DNA from: Schistosoma haematobium
Lineage: Eukaryota > Platyhelminthes > Trematoda > Strigeidida > Schistosomatidae
Direction: 5' to 3'
DNA: 64,000 nucleotides
Assembly: GCF_000699445.3 (NCBI RefSeq)
Contig: NC_067198.1
Location: 29,243,536 to 29,307,535 of the forward strand
Both the position numbers and the translations under genes were made by a program. The notes beneath the pieces were generated by a model. That model was not told the origin of the DNA and ran no database searches. It saw nothing but the letters and a program-made list of their open reading frames with translations. This document shows positions 45,311-56,725 of this stretch, in pieces. Within the stretch, counting starts at the first letter, position 1, and each line of letters starts with the position of its first letter.

Positions 45311-47194
45311 AAAAGGTTCTTATAATTATACCTTCCTTCCTCTCTAAATAGTGCTGTTTCGGGTGTTACAGTGACGGTCAGCACTCAACATGTGTAACAA
45401 TATCGAACATTACAAACCCGCTGACACTTGCAGTAAGGTAAACGAAATTACTTTGCACGGTACAAATACATAAATTCGGTTCCTGATTGTTATAAGAACA
45501 ATGACTCTAGATTAGTAATTAAATTAATATTTCTTCTTACGAACCGATATTGCTTTTATTTTATCTTGTTCTATGGAAACTACCGTACTTTAGTCCGTTC
45601 CTTACTTAACTAGTTTCACAGATATCTATAATAAAGAAAAACGTTGTTGGTCATTTACTCTATTTGAGTGTTTAAATATAATTTTAGAAAGCTTAGTTTA
45701 AAATTGAATGAGGCAGGGTTTGAGGAGGAGTACATGACACAATGCCCTCCAAATGAATTTCGATAGCTGCAGTCTAAGCGTAGTCAATATCAGATAAAGA
45801 ACCAGATTGAGAACTATGGACTATGCTATTTCTGAATATTTTACATGATTACGTTGAAAGTCCAAACCAAACAAGAAATCATCCTACAGCTTCATGAACG
45901 GGTTAGAGGAATCAGAATCATTATAACGAAGGAAACAATCATCTGATTTGGGTTAAAAATAAGAAATATATGGTTGTACTGACTAGATACAGTAGTAGCT
46001 TGTGTAGTGCGAAATAAGAGGCTTTCTAATAAAGGACATAGTGGGGATTTTTAAACAAAAGGGATATAGCATACCGTCTATCACGGAAAACTGAGTTGAG
46101 TTGTTGCCTAATGACTAGTTATTGTTATACAAGAACCATTAAGTTACTATGACGTTTTGTATAGGCATTAGCTCGAAAGTACATGTGGTTTTATTATGTC
46201 TATGCAAAACTATGTTGTAACATTCCTACTATAAATCGTGCTACAAGTACAAAAGTAAATACCAAACCAACAAAACTTGGTAAGCATAGAAAACTTCGCT
46301 TAACCATAATACACACATATGCAAGCCAATTTGTATTTCTCAAGAGTGACTCAATATTTATAGTCAGATAAAAATAATTTACGCATGATGAAAAGAGTAA
46401 GTAATTAACACAAATACGATCATATAAAAACAGTCGGGGTTAATAAGCCAATAAATGATAACGTCCAAATGTGGCTTGAGAAGAATGAATATATCGGTCT
46501 GTCCAGGATAACCTATATGGGCTTTACATAGTATGAAGCCCTACAAAATCAACGTTTGTATCAATTAAATCACTTATTTGTCACATTTATTAAGTGTTAA
46601 ACTTCAAATAAATACTCGACAATTATTTCCACTTATGTTTTATATAACATTAGGCACCAGTTTGCATCGAAAATTAGGACCGAGAATTATCAGAGTTATC
46701 ATCGAAATCATGTATGTGGTTATTCAGTGTTACCGAGTCTTATTACGCGTTACAATCACTTATTACTAAATATGCAAATATTACGAAACAGCTGAATATA
46801 AGAGTTATAGAGTTTATGTTAAGTCAAGAATTGGTCATTACATTATTCATATACCATCGACATTACTTGATGGTGCTTGTTTTGTATTGACAATCGCCCG
46901 ATAAATTGAGTTTGTAAATGAATGTAAGAAATGCCAGTAAATGTTAGCAGCAATGATGCTAACCATAATTAGCACAGACCTAAATACATATTAGTAACTC
47001 GAAAAAATCCTAGGAAGAATTTTCATACGAATCAAAAATACAGCGACTAGATACAAACGAGATACACCAACAGGAATCAAAGAATTCTCTATTTAGAATG
47101 AAAAATATGCAACTTGTCAGAATGCATCTCAATAAAAGAAACAAATGGTCATTTCAGGTGTGTTATAAGTGAGATGGTGACTCAATTTAAAAAG
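45311..47194. other. No gene or repeat recognised
   Basis: AT-rich sequence; short open frames at 46183 and 46578 look like chance. Confidence 0.5.
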
Positions 47195-47207
47195 TATCAA
47201 TTGTTTT

Positions 47208-47481
47208 AATTCACTTGGTATTGTTTTACTTGAATCTTCCCATTGATGTTTAGAGACTGATCAATTTTAGTCGTAAAACATCACCCCATTGCACAAGCAA
47301 GTGGCTACCAGGACTCAGTAGCTAAATGGATAACGCGATGGCGTTTGAAGCGAACGGTACTGAGTTCGAGTCCCAGAGTGAACATCAACCCTGGGATGCA
47401 GGTACATCCAGCTGACGAGTCCCGAACAGGACGAAACGCGCGTCCTGGATTCCACTGCTAGCCACTATCCATCTTTGCTTA
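47208..47481 (+). mobile_element. SM-alpha-like tRNA-derived SINE with target duplication
   Basis: A 13-base duplication TATCAATTGTTTT flanks it exactly (47195-47207 and 47482-47494). Inside are a 5' part starting AATTCACTTGGTATTG, a tRNA-like segment with box A TAGCTAAATGGATAACG and box B GAGTTCGAGTCCC, and a 3' hammerhead. This is the arrangement of the schistosome SM-alpha family, whose hammerhead is known to self-cleave. Confidence 0.93.
47406..47450 (+). ncRNA. Type I hammerhead ribozyme in SM-alpha
   Basis: ATCCAG | CTGACGA | GTCC-CGAACA-GGAC | GAAA | CGCGCGTC | CTGGAT. Stem I pairs six of six, stem II four of four, both core boxes are intact, and the cleavage triplet is GUC at 442-444. 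Stem III is minimal, as in the known schistosome ribozyme. Confidence 0.93.
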
Positions 47482-47494
47482 TATCAATTGTTTT

Positions 47495-49412
47495 GTTTCA
47501 AAATAATGAAAACCAAGTATGATGGCATTAATCAGTGTTAGTGATATGATTTGTTGTTGAAATTTTCGGTTTACTAATGGTTTTATGGCAGCTGAAGTTG
47601 TGGTGGATCCCAGCAAAATAGCTTATTCAAAATATAACAATGCACACTGTTATTAATGATATACTGAAAGGAATTAACACTGCAAACTAGAGTGTCTGTC
47701 TATAGGTAAAGGCAAACGTCAATAAATAACATTTACAACAGAAATGGTATGGTAAATAACAAAATGAAAACAGTTTTTATGAAATGAATGTTACTTGTAA
47801 GCTGCTTCTGAGATAACAACCACAAATGAGTTCACTTGATTAACAAAGGTTTCCTCTGCACGTGGTGGCACCAATGGCGTACTGATACTACTATTTAATA
47901 ATAATCCAGGCAAAAACTCCAACGTAGTGCAGAATGGACTTAAAGGATGTTATAACACTATTATGATCTTCAATCACTGGCCGTGGCCAATAAAGCAGAA
48001 AAACAGACGTTGGAGTTAGCGTTTATTTTTTTAATAATCACGGTAGTGTGTGTGTACAACCAAACAATTATATCCGTTTCCTTACCACTGATACAGAGAA
48101 ACAATAGATACTGAATATAAATGTGATTACATACAAAGTTTTACAAATAAAGGAAAATGTGGTCTATAAAGTGAACAAAAGTCGAAGTTCCTTACCAATA
48201 CTCTAAAATCCATTCCAGTGTCATTAGTCTATCCGTACTATGTTGAATATGTTTGTTTTTTTCAATTAATTGTCTTGTTATTTCAGTATTTCATCCTCTT
48301 AAATTTGTCTTAATCTCTGTTCATGATGCAACTGATCTACTTTTTACATTGGGTAATAATGTTTTAACGTCTAACAGTTTAGTTTCTTAAATTCAAGTTT
48401 ATAAAATGGTAGATTCTTTTGAACCTGATATGGATAAAAAAATCCTTGGGAAAAATAACAGCTCGATATTTTTAATTAATTATCACTGACTGATATAAAT
48501 TAGTTACGATGGTAATAAATGAAAGATACTCAAAAGCCGAATGCTAATCTATAGTTTAATTTAAATATACGTTATTTGATGGCTGAACAATAAATTGGAC
48601 CTACATGATAGTTAAAAATTAACTGATTGGTATTAAACTGATAAACTTGACTAAATGATTGACGGTGATTATCAAAATTATCAGAGAAAATTCATTCATT
48701 AAAATGTAAGAAATAAGAAAAGGTTTTCTTCTTTTTTGAGAAAATTTGTTTCTGTTTTATGCATTAAAGACTTTTTTTGTACTGATAACAACTAGACAAT
48801 TAATGAAAGAATGACCGTTGTATACTGTTTCATTTTCAATTGATGGATAGATACTTACATATGTTGTTATAGTTTCAACTTACCACCAATGGATAAAATC
48901 TAACTTCAGTCACTCATATGAAAACTGATAAATTTTTAAAAAAATAAGTCCGGAGTGGATTTAGTAAGTGGGATATTCTGCTATCAATTGTGTTTCTAAT
49001 GATTTCTAACTATGTCTAAATTAATGTATGAGTGCTCTATTTTACATTGTTTTCAGAGAGTAATTTGTGATAACTGCTGTAGAATATCACTTTACCAAAC
49101 GTTAAATGAGTTGTGTATAGTTGTAAAATAATAAAAATACCTAAAACTCCAATAACTATTCATTTAATACAATTGGATGAAATTCTGCTTGATCATATAC
49201 ATGAATTCTGTACATGAACCATTATTACTATTTTAATATTCCTTAATCATTGTATACATTCAACAATAATATAAACTGATGTAAAATCCTTCATTTAGTA
49301 TACCATTAATCTCTCAGTAACCAAGTTTCTTACTTCTAGAAATAAACGTCTTATTAAGTAATGAGCTTGTATTTTAATTGGGTGTTTAATGTTTTTCTAA
49401 TTCTTCACGATT
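47495..49412. other. No gene or repeat recognised
   Basis: AT-rich sequence with no supportable feature. Confidence 0.5.
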
Positions 49413-49665
49413 TGGATAACGTTGTGATGTGAGCTACTTATATCGACATGAGTAGTGTATGACGTTAGACGTGAACAGAATGTCTCACAGCAGACAGACA
49501 ACAGGATCGAACAGTAAAGAATGGAAACAGAATTCAATTTATATGAAAATGCAAGAACAATGAAGTCTGAGTCATTTTGAGGCAATCGATGAACATTTTG
49601 CAAATTAAGCATTTACTTTATGATTGTTAGATTTTATTAACAAGTCTTGTAATTCTGTGTCGAAT
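49413..49665 (-). repeat. Dispersed repeat family, copy A
   Basis: It is nearly identical, in opposite orientation, to 55460-55705. Both encode the chance frame beginning MLNLQNVHRL. More distant relatives are at 54640-54890 and 59355-59600. Confidence 0.88.
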
Positions 49666-49736
49666 ACATTCGACTGTCCGGACTGGTGTTCGTGTTCACT
49701 ACAACATGACTGTTATGACATTTTGATTAAATATTT

Positions 49737-50528
49737 GGGCGAGACTCTAATTTATGGGGGAGCCAATCAGAGGCGTCTTACAGACTTCAAGGTTACGGCG
49801 CTAACTTCAGTGCTTAATGCTAACGTATGGTCGGTTCACAGGGAATTTTGTACTAAATGTGATAATTGGGCGGCTATAACAAATAAAACGGCGAAATTAT
49901 AATTTGTGGACGAATCAGGTATAAGATAATAGATTTCGGATTTTAACTCGAAAACCTTTCATCCATTTGGCTAAATAAATTTCTGGCATTATAGCTGATG
50001 TCAGTCCGTGATGAAAACCCCATATAAAATTCCTAACTAAGGCAAATTACAACAATCATTGCCAACCGGATAACAAAAGCACCAGTAACACTGGCTGCAT
50101 TCAGGTGTTACAATATATACGGATGTTTGGAGAGCGTACAGACACTTACATAGGCTTGGTTATGTGCATCGTGTCGTTATTCACAAGTAGCATTTTGTGC
50201 ACTCAACAACCGGAATGCACATTAACAATATTGATGCTATGTGGTCGAGGCTGAAAGAGTTTTTGAGACTTTATCATGGCTCCAGAGGCCGACTATTCTG
50301 TAGCCGTATGGATGATTTCCTCAACTGCATGCATTACGATTTTAGAACCTCTGAACCTCTTTCTAACCTTGACAAGTTTTTGAACCACGTCTAAGAAGTG
50401 TATCCACTATATTTCCTTGATTTTGTATAACATATTTTTACTCTATGCTGACTGTTTGCTGATTGGCTAATATTTCACAAGGTCGCTTAAGATTCGTTCA
50501 AAGGTTGTCCATAAGTTAGAGTCTCGTC
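49737..50528 (+). mobile_element. Merlin-type DNA transposon, decayed
   Basis: Terminal inverted repeats: GGGCGAGACTCTAATTTATG at the left against GACGAGACTCTAACTTATGG read inward from the right. AATATTT flanks both ends (49730-49736, 50529-50535). Inside, the plus frame near 50113-50396 matches the IS1016/ISXO2-like transposase of Merlin elements: TDVWRAYRHLHRLGYVHRVV, then FVHSTTGMHINNIDAMWSRL and RMDDFLNCMHY. One TAG interrupts it after VVIHK, and the third acidic position is Asp, not Glu. An N-terminal part (VWSVHREFCTKCDNW) lies at about 49760-49902; most of the middle is decayed. Confidence 0.87.
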
Positions 50529-50535
50529 AATATTT

Positions 50536-51945
50536 ATTATTCATACAATAGTCTGAAATGAAGAATACTGTTGAAAATACGAATTATGTATAGTTAACTA
50601 TCGTTTTGTATATGTCAATCTACAAAATTTCTAATCACTTATTCGTGGCCCTTTTTTATGAGGAATTTAAATTAGTCATTCAAAATAATAATTATTTTGA
50701 ATTATCTCAATCCTAAAGTTATTTCTTTTAGTCATTCAGAACAGACAGAAAAGAAGTTATAAATGATTGTTCACCATAAGTGGATAGAAATATAAAAGCA
50801 CTTTATAGAAATAAAAATCAGAGAAATATGGAAGAAAAATAAGCTATTTTTAGCCTCTCCTTTACCTAGATTTTACCTAGAAGTAGAAGGTCGATACAAG
50901 ATTTTTTTTAATCTTCTAAGATAACTAGTATGTTTTCTAAAATATAATTTTAGTTAGATTGATCTTATAAGTACTTGCTAAATGTGAATTAACAGTGACG
51001 CGGTATGGATGATTAATATGTATAGATTATTGTCGAAAGTAACAATTCATTGCACGAATCATCAATATCCTTCAGTCAGTGAATACTCACCAATTATTAC
51101 ATTAGACAGTATTTGCGGAAGTATGTAGTTTGAAATAATAAATTTAATCAAAAAATACTGTTTTCAATTGGATCTACATCGAGCTCCAATCTAATATACA
51201 GTAATATGTATATGTATATTCGAAAATATTAAACGAACCAAGGCATTTTATGAGTTAATGATAACAATCAATTAAACTTAATAGTACGTAAAAAGTACAA
51301 ATTTACTGTGTCATGGCGGGTGTACGAGTTGTAATAAAAATAATAAAGGCTTAAATTGATGTTTCATAATAGGAAGTAGATCAAAAGCCTGTTAAAATGG
51401 ACATTGAAGTAGTATTCATTAAAAGTCATTAAATTTACTTAATAAGCAGTGTTCAAATAAATAAACAGTGAAGAATATATATACGAATAAAAGACAGACA
51501 AAAATAAACGAATAAGGGGTATAGAAAATAACGTTTAAAGTAAAATGCTTTGCTAAGCTTTATTCGGCTTCTGCTGTATGTAAGAGACAAGATCAAAGCG
51601 TATGAACAAAAGTAAAATGTATACGATAAACTATTTAGAATTGTTTGATTCTATCTACTATATGACCCTTATCGACCAAATGTGATGGAATGGAGCTGCG
51701 CATTGTCTTGTTCATGTCCTTTACCAATTACAACTAGAGGTGCCAACTAGAAAATTAGCTAAGTTGTATGGTTATATGCACGATATAGCTTCCTCCTTAA
51801 AAGAAGCTAAATTTATAGATATACATGTATGCGGAAAACCAGGTTACTTATCCTTTAGTTGGTGAATCACGACATGCCAGCTAGAAAATGATGCATAGAG
51901 GTTAGCTGCATAAAAGGTCCTCTTCACTCTTTCAGTCAGTTTATC
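50536..51945. other. No gene or repeat recognised
   Basis: AT-rich sequence without supportable features. Confidence 0.5.
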
Positions 51946-53157
51946 TCATAGTTCATCATCAGCTATATCTCCACTAAATTGTAGCTCCAGGAAGAGAGGT
52001 CTCTTGCTAACCATCAATGTTACTAATTCCTTGCTTACTGTATACATATATTTCTTTAAAAACCCTTGACCGTAGTTCTTTGCTTGTGGTGTCATCTGAG
52101 TATATCTCTTTAGCCTTACTTGCGAGGAACCTAACACGATTCTTATTATTATTAATGGGTACGAACCCAAACAAATGTGTGTATTGACGCCCTGATGGAC
52201 ATTTTCATGCACTCTTTTACTGACAAAACCATCTTTTCTGTTTAACAAAACTTCGAGAAAATTCAGTTTGTCAAGCTTTTCTGATGCTGATTCGACTTTT
52301 AAACTGTTACACTGACATAGCGCTTCTTCATTCTCAATATTCTGATAGATGATAACGAATGTACTGCTTGTAGCAAAATGAAAAGTAGTTTTACATGCCG
52401 ACTGAATGTATTCTATCTTACCACATTTAAAACATTCAACATTACGAAATGCACATGAATTACGAGAATGAAATTTGCCACAGGATAAACATTTACCAAA
52501 CTTGATCTCACCTTTGTGATTTGCTTCGTAATTCCTTGTTGAAACACCCTTTATATTTACACGGGAATAGGAATCACTATTAAACGAACGCAAGTTTGAT
52601 CGACCCTGAGATTGTATTTCATCATGATGACTAAAAAGAGTATTAGAAAGTTTCATTGACTGGATATAAAGTTCATTTACTGTCTCGTGGTTAATACATG
52701 CAGTTCTAGCACCTTGAAAGGAACAGTTCGGCACTCTTAACAGCTCTTTTCAGACCCAGTATGTTAATTCCTGCAATTAATCGATCCCTCAGATGCATAT
52801 GAAGTTGATCACCGAAATTATATTTGGCAGCTTGTTTCTGCACTTCAAGGATGAATTCCCTAACCCTTTTGGTCATTCTGACGAATTATCTTTCACGGCA
52901 TTCAAACTAGTGCACTTTACATGATTTAATAAAAGTTCCTTAAGAGTTACATAAGGAAGCGGGGTAGGCTTTTCTGGATATGCCAAAATTTTTAATAAGC
53001 TGTATTCTTCTTTTCCGATGAATGTGAGGGAATGTGCCACAATTTTATCACCCATAACACCTTTCTTGGTCATGTTCCAGATTTCGAATCTTTTCAAATA
53101 ATCCTCAAAAGCTTCAGAAGTTAAATGAATATCAAACTGTTCCCTAGCAGGCTCCAC
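51946..53157 (-). pseudogene. gag relic of an LTR retrotransposon (CCHC type)
   Basis: The minus strand holds three consecutive pieces. The first (53157-52873) starts MEPAREQFDIHLTSEAFEDY. A frame-shifted piece (about 52870-52740) has REFILEVQKQAAKYNFGDQL and HLRDRLIAGINILGLKR, a typical gypsy gag motif. The third (52734-51946) has two zinc-knuckle-like clusters, CLSCGKFHSRNSC and CFKCGKIEYIQSAC, the second lacking the usual His. No pol follows. This differs from the CHCC gags at 32.4 and 34.8 kb, so it is a third LTR lineage. Confidence 0.82.
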
Positions 53158-53159
53158 CG

Positions 53160-53345
53160 CGATGCCAGTATGATGATTAGGAGTATTTGAATTATATTAG
53201 AAACTAGGAATCCCAGAAATAACGTAATCGGATCAAGAAGTACGAGCACAAGCGAATGTACTGTATTTGGAACTCAAAATCAAGCGTTCAATAAGTACAA
53301 ATGAATTCGTTAGTTCATACAAATACCACACCATTCCTACTCCAC
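53160..53345. repeat. LTR-like dispersed repeat, copy 2
   Basis: It lies directly upstream (in minus sense) of the gag relic and resembles 45125-45310. It is probably the 5' LTR/leader of that element, with indistinct boundaries. Confidence 0.65.
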
Positions 53346-54110
53346 AAGTATCTTTGATCTGTACTCAAAGGTTATATGAACGTTCGTCGTACATCATAAA
53401 AGTTATTCTTCGAGAAATACTTTTGAAATTTCAATATTGATCTCATTCTTCAGTAGTTGACTCAAAAATCAATTGTCGCATATAATAGTACATTAGTGAA
53501 TAAGCAACCAACATCTAGAAGTAGCATAAATTTTCTGTTCAGATTCATATATCCCCCCTTGTAAACAGAACTGCAAACGTCTTTAACGTTTATGTTAGCA
53601 ACTAACTTGTGAGGTGGTTTCAGAATTCGGATTAACACATATTTAGTTTTATGGTGTGGCGAATTACACATATATAAAACTGAATGATGAGGAAATCCTT
53701 ACTTGTGAATTCTGAATAAACCATATAGATGTGGTATGTTGAGTTCCGTATATTTAAGTGAATTAGTTGAGCGAATTAGTTAGTAATTTCATATTTATAT
53801 CCTTATTGTCGCAAAGTTATTGAAATTTAATAAGGTTATCAATATTGTTTTCGTTTTGTCCATGTAATTTTTTTTATTCACTAGAACTAGATCTCCTTCT
53901 CTGGCTATTTCGTTGCTACCATTGGTCTATAAACTGACTTGTTTGATTTGATATTTTCATGAATTTATATAAACATTACTGCGTATTATAGTGCAACCCG
54001 AAAAACACCCAATTGAAACAACACTGATCATTTATATTTGGTGTTTAAATTTTCCTAATGAAATTGTTTGATATTTTGAAATATGTTAGTTTTGTCAGAC
54101 TGCTACATTA
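53346..54110. other. No gene recognised
   Basis: AT-rich sequence without supportable features. Confidence 0.5.
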
Positions 54111-54112
54111 GG

Positions 54113-54250
54113 GGAAGCGCACAAACTAGGACGAAATGGCCGAGTAGTGCTTCCAGGCTTTCAGTAGTAGTCTAACATAGATCAACTCATGATTTCAACT
54201 GCAAAAATAGTACAATCTCCACAATTCCCATACTGAAACTAGAATGATCT
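54113..54250 (+). mobile_element. tRNA-like SINE, 3' fragment
   Basis: It holds ACTAGGACGAAATGGCC, GTGCTTCCAGGCTTTCAG and a tail ACAATCTCCACAATTCCCAT, that is, the hammerhead 3' half and tail of the family. The tRNA-like part is missing. Confidence 0.8.
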
Positions 54251-54639
54251 AATATTATATTCTTCATATAAAAGTCATGAGTCTGTCAGGTCTTAGTAAT
54301 AAATGAAAACTTCGAATTACACCAATCCTGAAAACTATATCCAAGTGTTTTTTTGTTTTTATTGAAACTATATATCATTCATGTCTGAAATTCTATTCCT
54401 CACAGCCTGTTAAAAAATTACGGTAATTTCCTACTGTTCCTTTTTAATTAGACATTCAGAGAACTAAAATATAAATGATGTGTACTGGTCAGCTGTACTT
54501 GTAAATTCACTACTGATGATGGTTTGGTGATACTTAGTGATTGTTCCAAAGGTAGATCATTTAGCCTCCACATACTTTTATTTCCTAATTAGGTAGGTAA
54601 GACAAATATGATTCTGTAGTGAACAAGAACAACAGTTGG

Positions 54640-54890
54640 AACAACTAAAAGTATTTGAACACAAAATTACAGTATCTTTCAGTAAAGTCTGAGAATAATA
54701 CAGTAATAATTCATTTACAGAATGTCAATCAATTGTCTCAGAATTCATTGTTCCTTCGTTTCTACACCAATCACTCTCTGTTCTCATTCTCTTCTCTCCT
54801 ATATCCTTACTTTCTGCTACTAGGCATTTTACTTTTGATTGATGATACACAGTACTTATATTTGTCAACATTAGTAGTACACACCACGAT
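54640..54890 (+). repeat. Dispersed repeat family, copy C
   Basis: It pairs (inverted) with 59355-59600: TCAATCAATTGTCTCAGAAT, TCATTGTTCCTTCGTTTCTA, CACCAATCA. It is more distantly like copies A and B. Confidence 0.8.
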
Positions 54891-55459
54891 TCTTATAAAG
54901 TAAAAATCAATTTTTGGACAACAGTTACATCAGTACTTTTTTTTACAACAAAAGGAATTTAAATGTTAAATTGGTTGAAAACACAATTCTGATTAGTTCA
55001 ATATTTGATTACCCTCAGGATATTAGGTATTTTAATATTTTTTTCAGTAAGACGATTGTATTCTAGACTGAGAAAATATGCAAATTATTTAATGGTCCAC
55101 TAAAACACTGAACATCATTTTATTAGGCTTGAAATTCACAATAAAATATATAAAATGTGTTTTTCTGTCTTCACAAATTCATAATAGGAATTCTCTATTT
55201 AAGATGTTTTTCTATGAAATTTGTTTTATTACAGTAAAATTATATAAACTTTGAAAAACAAATTCAAAAATGTATTTTGTTCCACTTCATTGAATTCTTA
55301 TTCAATAATAATTGGGTATCATTCGAATTAAATAAACTAATTAGTGGTAGAATATCTATTTAATACGAATATGATAGATTATGAGAATGGAGATAATCAA
55401 TGTATGTATGTACAATAGTGGTACTGTAATCAACAGAACACGGGTGGGGACAATTGAAT

Positions 55460-55705
55460 ATATTTAGCATAAAATTACAGGACTTGTTAATAAAATCTAA
55501 CAATCATAAAGTAAATGCTTAATTTGCAAAATGTTCATCGATTGTCTCAAAATGACTCAGACTTCATTGTTCTTGCATTTTCATATAAATTGAATTCTGT
55601 TTCCATTCTTTACTGTTCGATCCTGTTGTCTGTCTGCTGTGAGACATTCTGTTCACGTCTAACGTCATATACTACTCATGCCGATATAAGTAGCACACAC
55701 CACAG
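55460..55705 (+). repeat. Dispersed repeat family, copy B
   Basis: Inverted copy of 49413-49665: TAAATGCTTAATTTGCAAAA, TGTTCATCGATTGTCTC, CTGTTCACGTCTAACGTCAT, with only scattered substitutions. Confidence 0.88.
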
Positions 55706-56130
55706 TATGTGTTCAGAAAATGATCTGGTAATTTGAAAATGACGAAAAAATTCAGCAGTCTTTTAAACTTATCATGTCCTAAATTAATTGATTGGATATG
55801 ATTATACTTTGAATAGCTGTTGAATGTAGTTATGTGTTCTGTTTTGATATCTTTTGTCGATAAATGAAATTGAAAATACTTCCTTTATGTTAGTTTGGAG
55901 ACAATAGACTTAACATAGAAAATTGAAACGTGCTGAGGAGATTGCAAATCTTCATGTAAATGGATTAAAGCTGTCAGGTAAGAGGTTTTGTCTTACCTGA
56001 TACTCATCAGCAAGGCTTATGTGAAGTCATTGGTGAAGTGATGCCAGTAAATTCAGCTGATGTTTTACATTCTGATTTTAAACCTATTTATCGTGGAAGA
56101 TTATTCAGTTTGTATTCCAGCATTAGGCAT
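55706..56130. other. No gene or repeat recognised
   Basis: AT-rich sequence without supportable features. Confidence 0.45.
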
Positions 56131-56366
56131 ATTATCAGTATAGTGGTTGTAGAGATTATTAAGTTTTTGATTGAGATCATGAATCGATTGATGTTAGACC
56201 ACCATTGGGAAACTGGAAGTACTGAACGGCCGTTTCGTCATAGTTTGTGCACTTTGCTTAAGGTAGCATTTTGATTGGACGAAACGGTCGTCCAGTGCTT
56301 CCAGGTTTCCAACGGTGGTTCAATCAAAAACTTAATAATCTCCACAACCCCTATATCGACAATTAA
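56131..56366. mobile_element. SINE fold-back: two 3' halves head to head
   Basis: The left arm 56131-56241 is a minus-strand tail plus hammerhead 3' part. The right arm 56274-56366 is the same segment on the plus strand. Both stop at the GACGAAACGG arm and lack the tRNA-like body. About 32 bases separate them. The right arm has lost a short segment (CATGAATCGATTGATG-like) still present in the left. Confidence 0.85.
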
Positions 56367-56725
56367 AATGTGCTCACTAGTGACTAGCTTAGTGAGGGAA
56401 TTCTCGGAGTTCCAGTGAGAAGCCGTGACCAGTGGAGCTAATCCGTGTCGCTTAAAACATGTATCTACCTCAGTAAAATGGAAGATGGTCACACAATTTC
56501 GTGGATTCGTTGATGTTGGACACTAACACCATTAGATGCCGGTTCAACGATCTAGAGATTAAACGTTTGCGCGCGAGACTGAAGGCCCTGGCTTCGAATC
56601 CCGCCCTCGGCATCGTGGATGCGCAGTGCTGAGGAGTCCCACAATAGGATGAAATGGCCGTCCAGTGCCTCCAGGTTTCCAACGGTGGTCTAACATCAAT
56701 CGGTTCATGATCTCAATCAAATAAA
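56367..56725 (+). mobile_element. tRNA-like SINE, near full length
   Basis: Leader GTGACTAGCTTAGTGAGG to 56520, box-A-like CCGGTTCAACGATCTAGAGA, box-B-like GGCTTCGAATCCC, hammerhead segment at about 56624-56670 with CTGAGGA and GAAA intact, one stem I mismatch and GAT in place of GAC at the end of stem II, then the tail. It may retain weak ribozyme function. Confidence 0.85.

Noticed and set aside
49397..49612. Open frame MLNLQNVHRL..., also at 55515-55736
   Set aside because: The two frames are alike because they lie in inverted copies of one repeat; nothing indicates coding selection.
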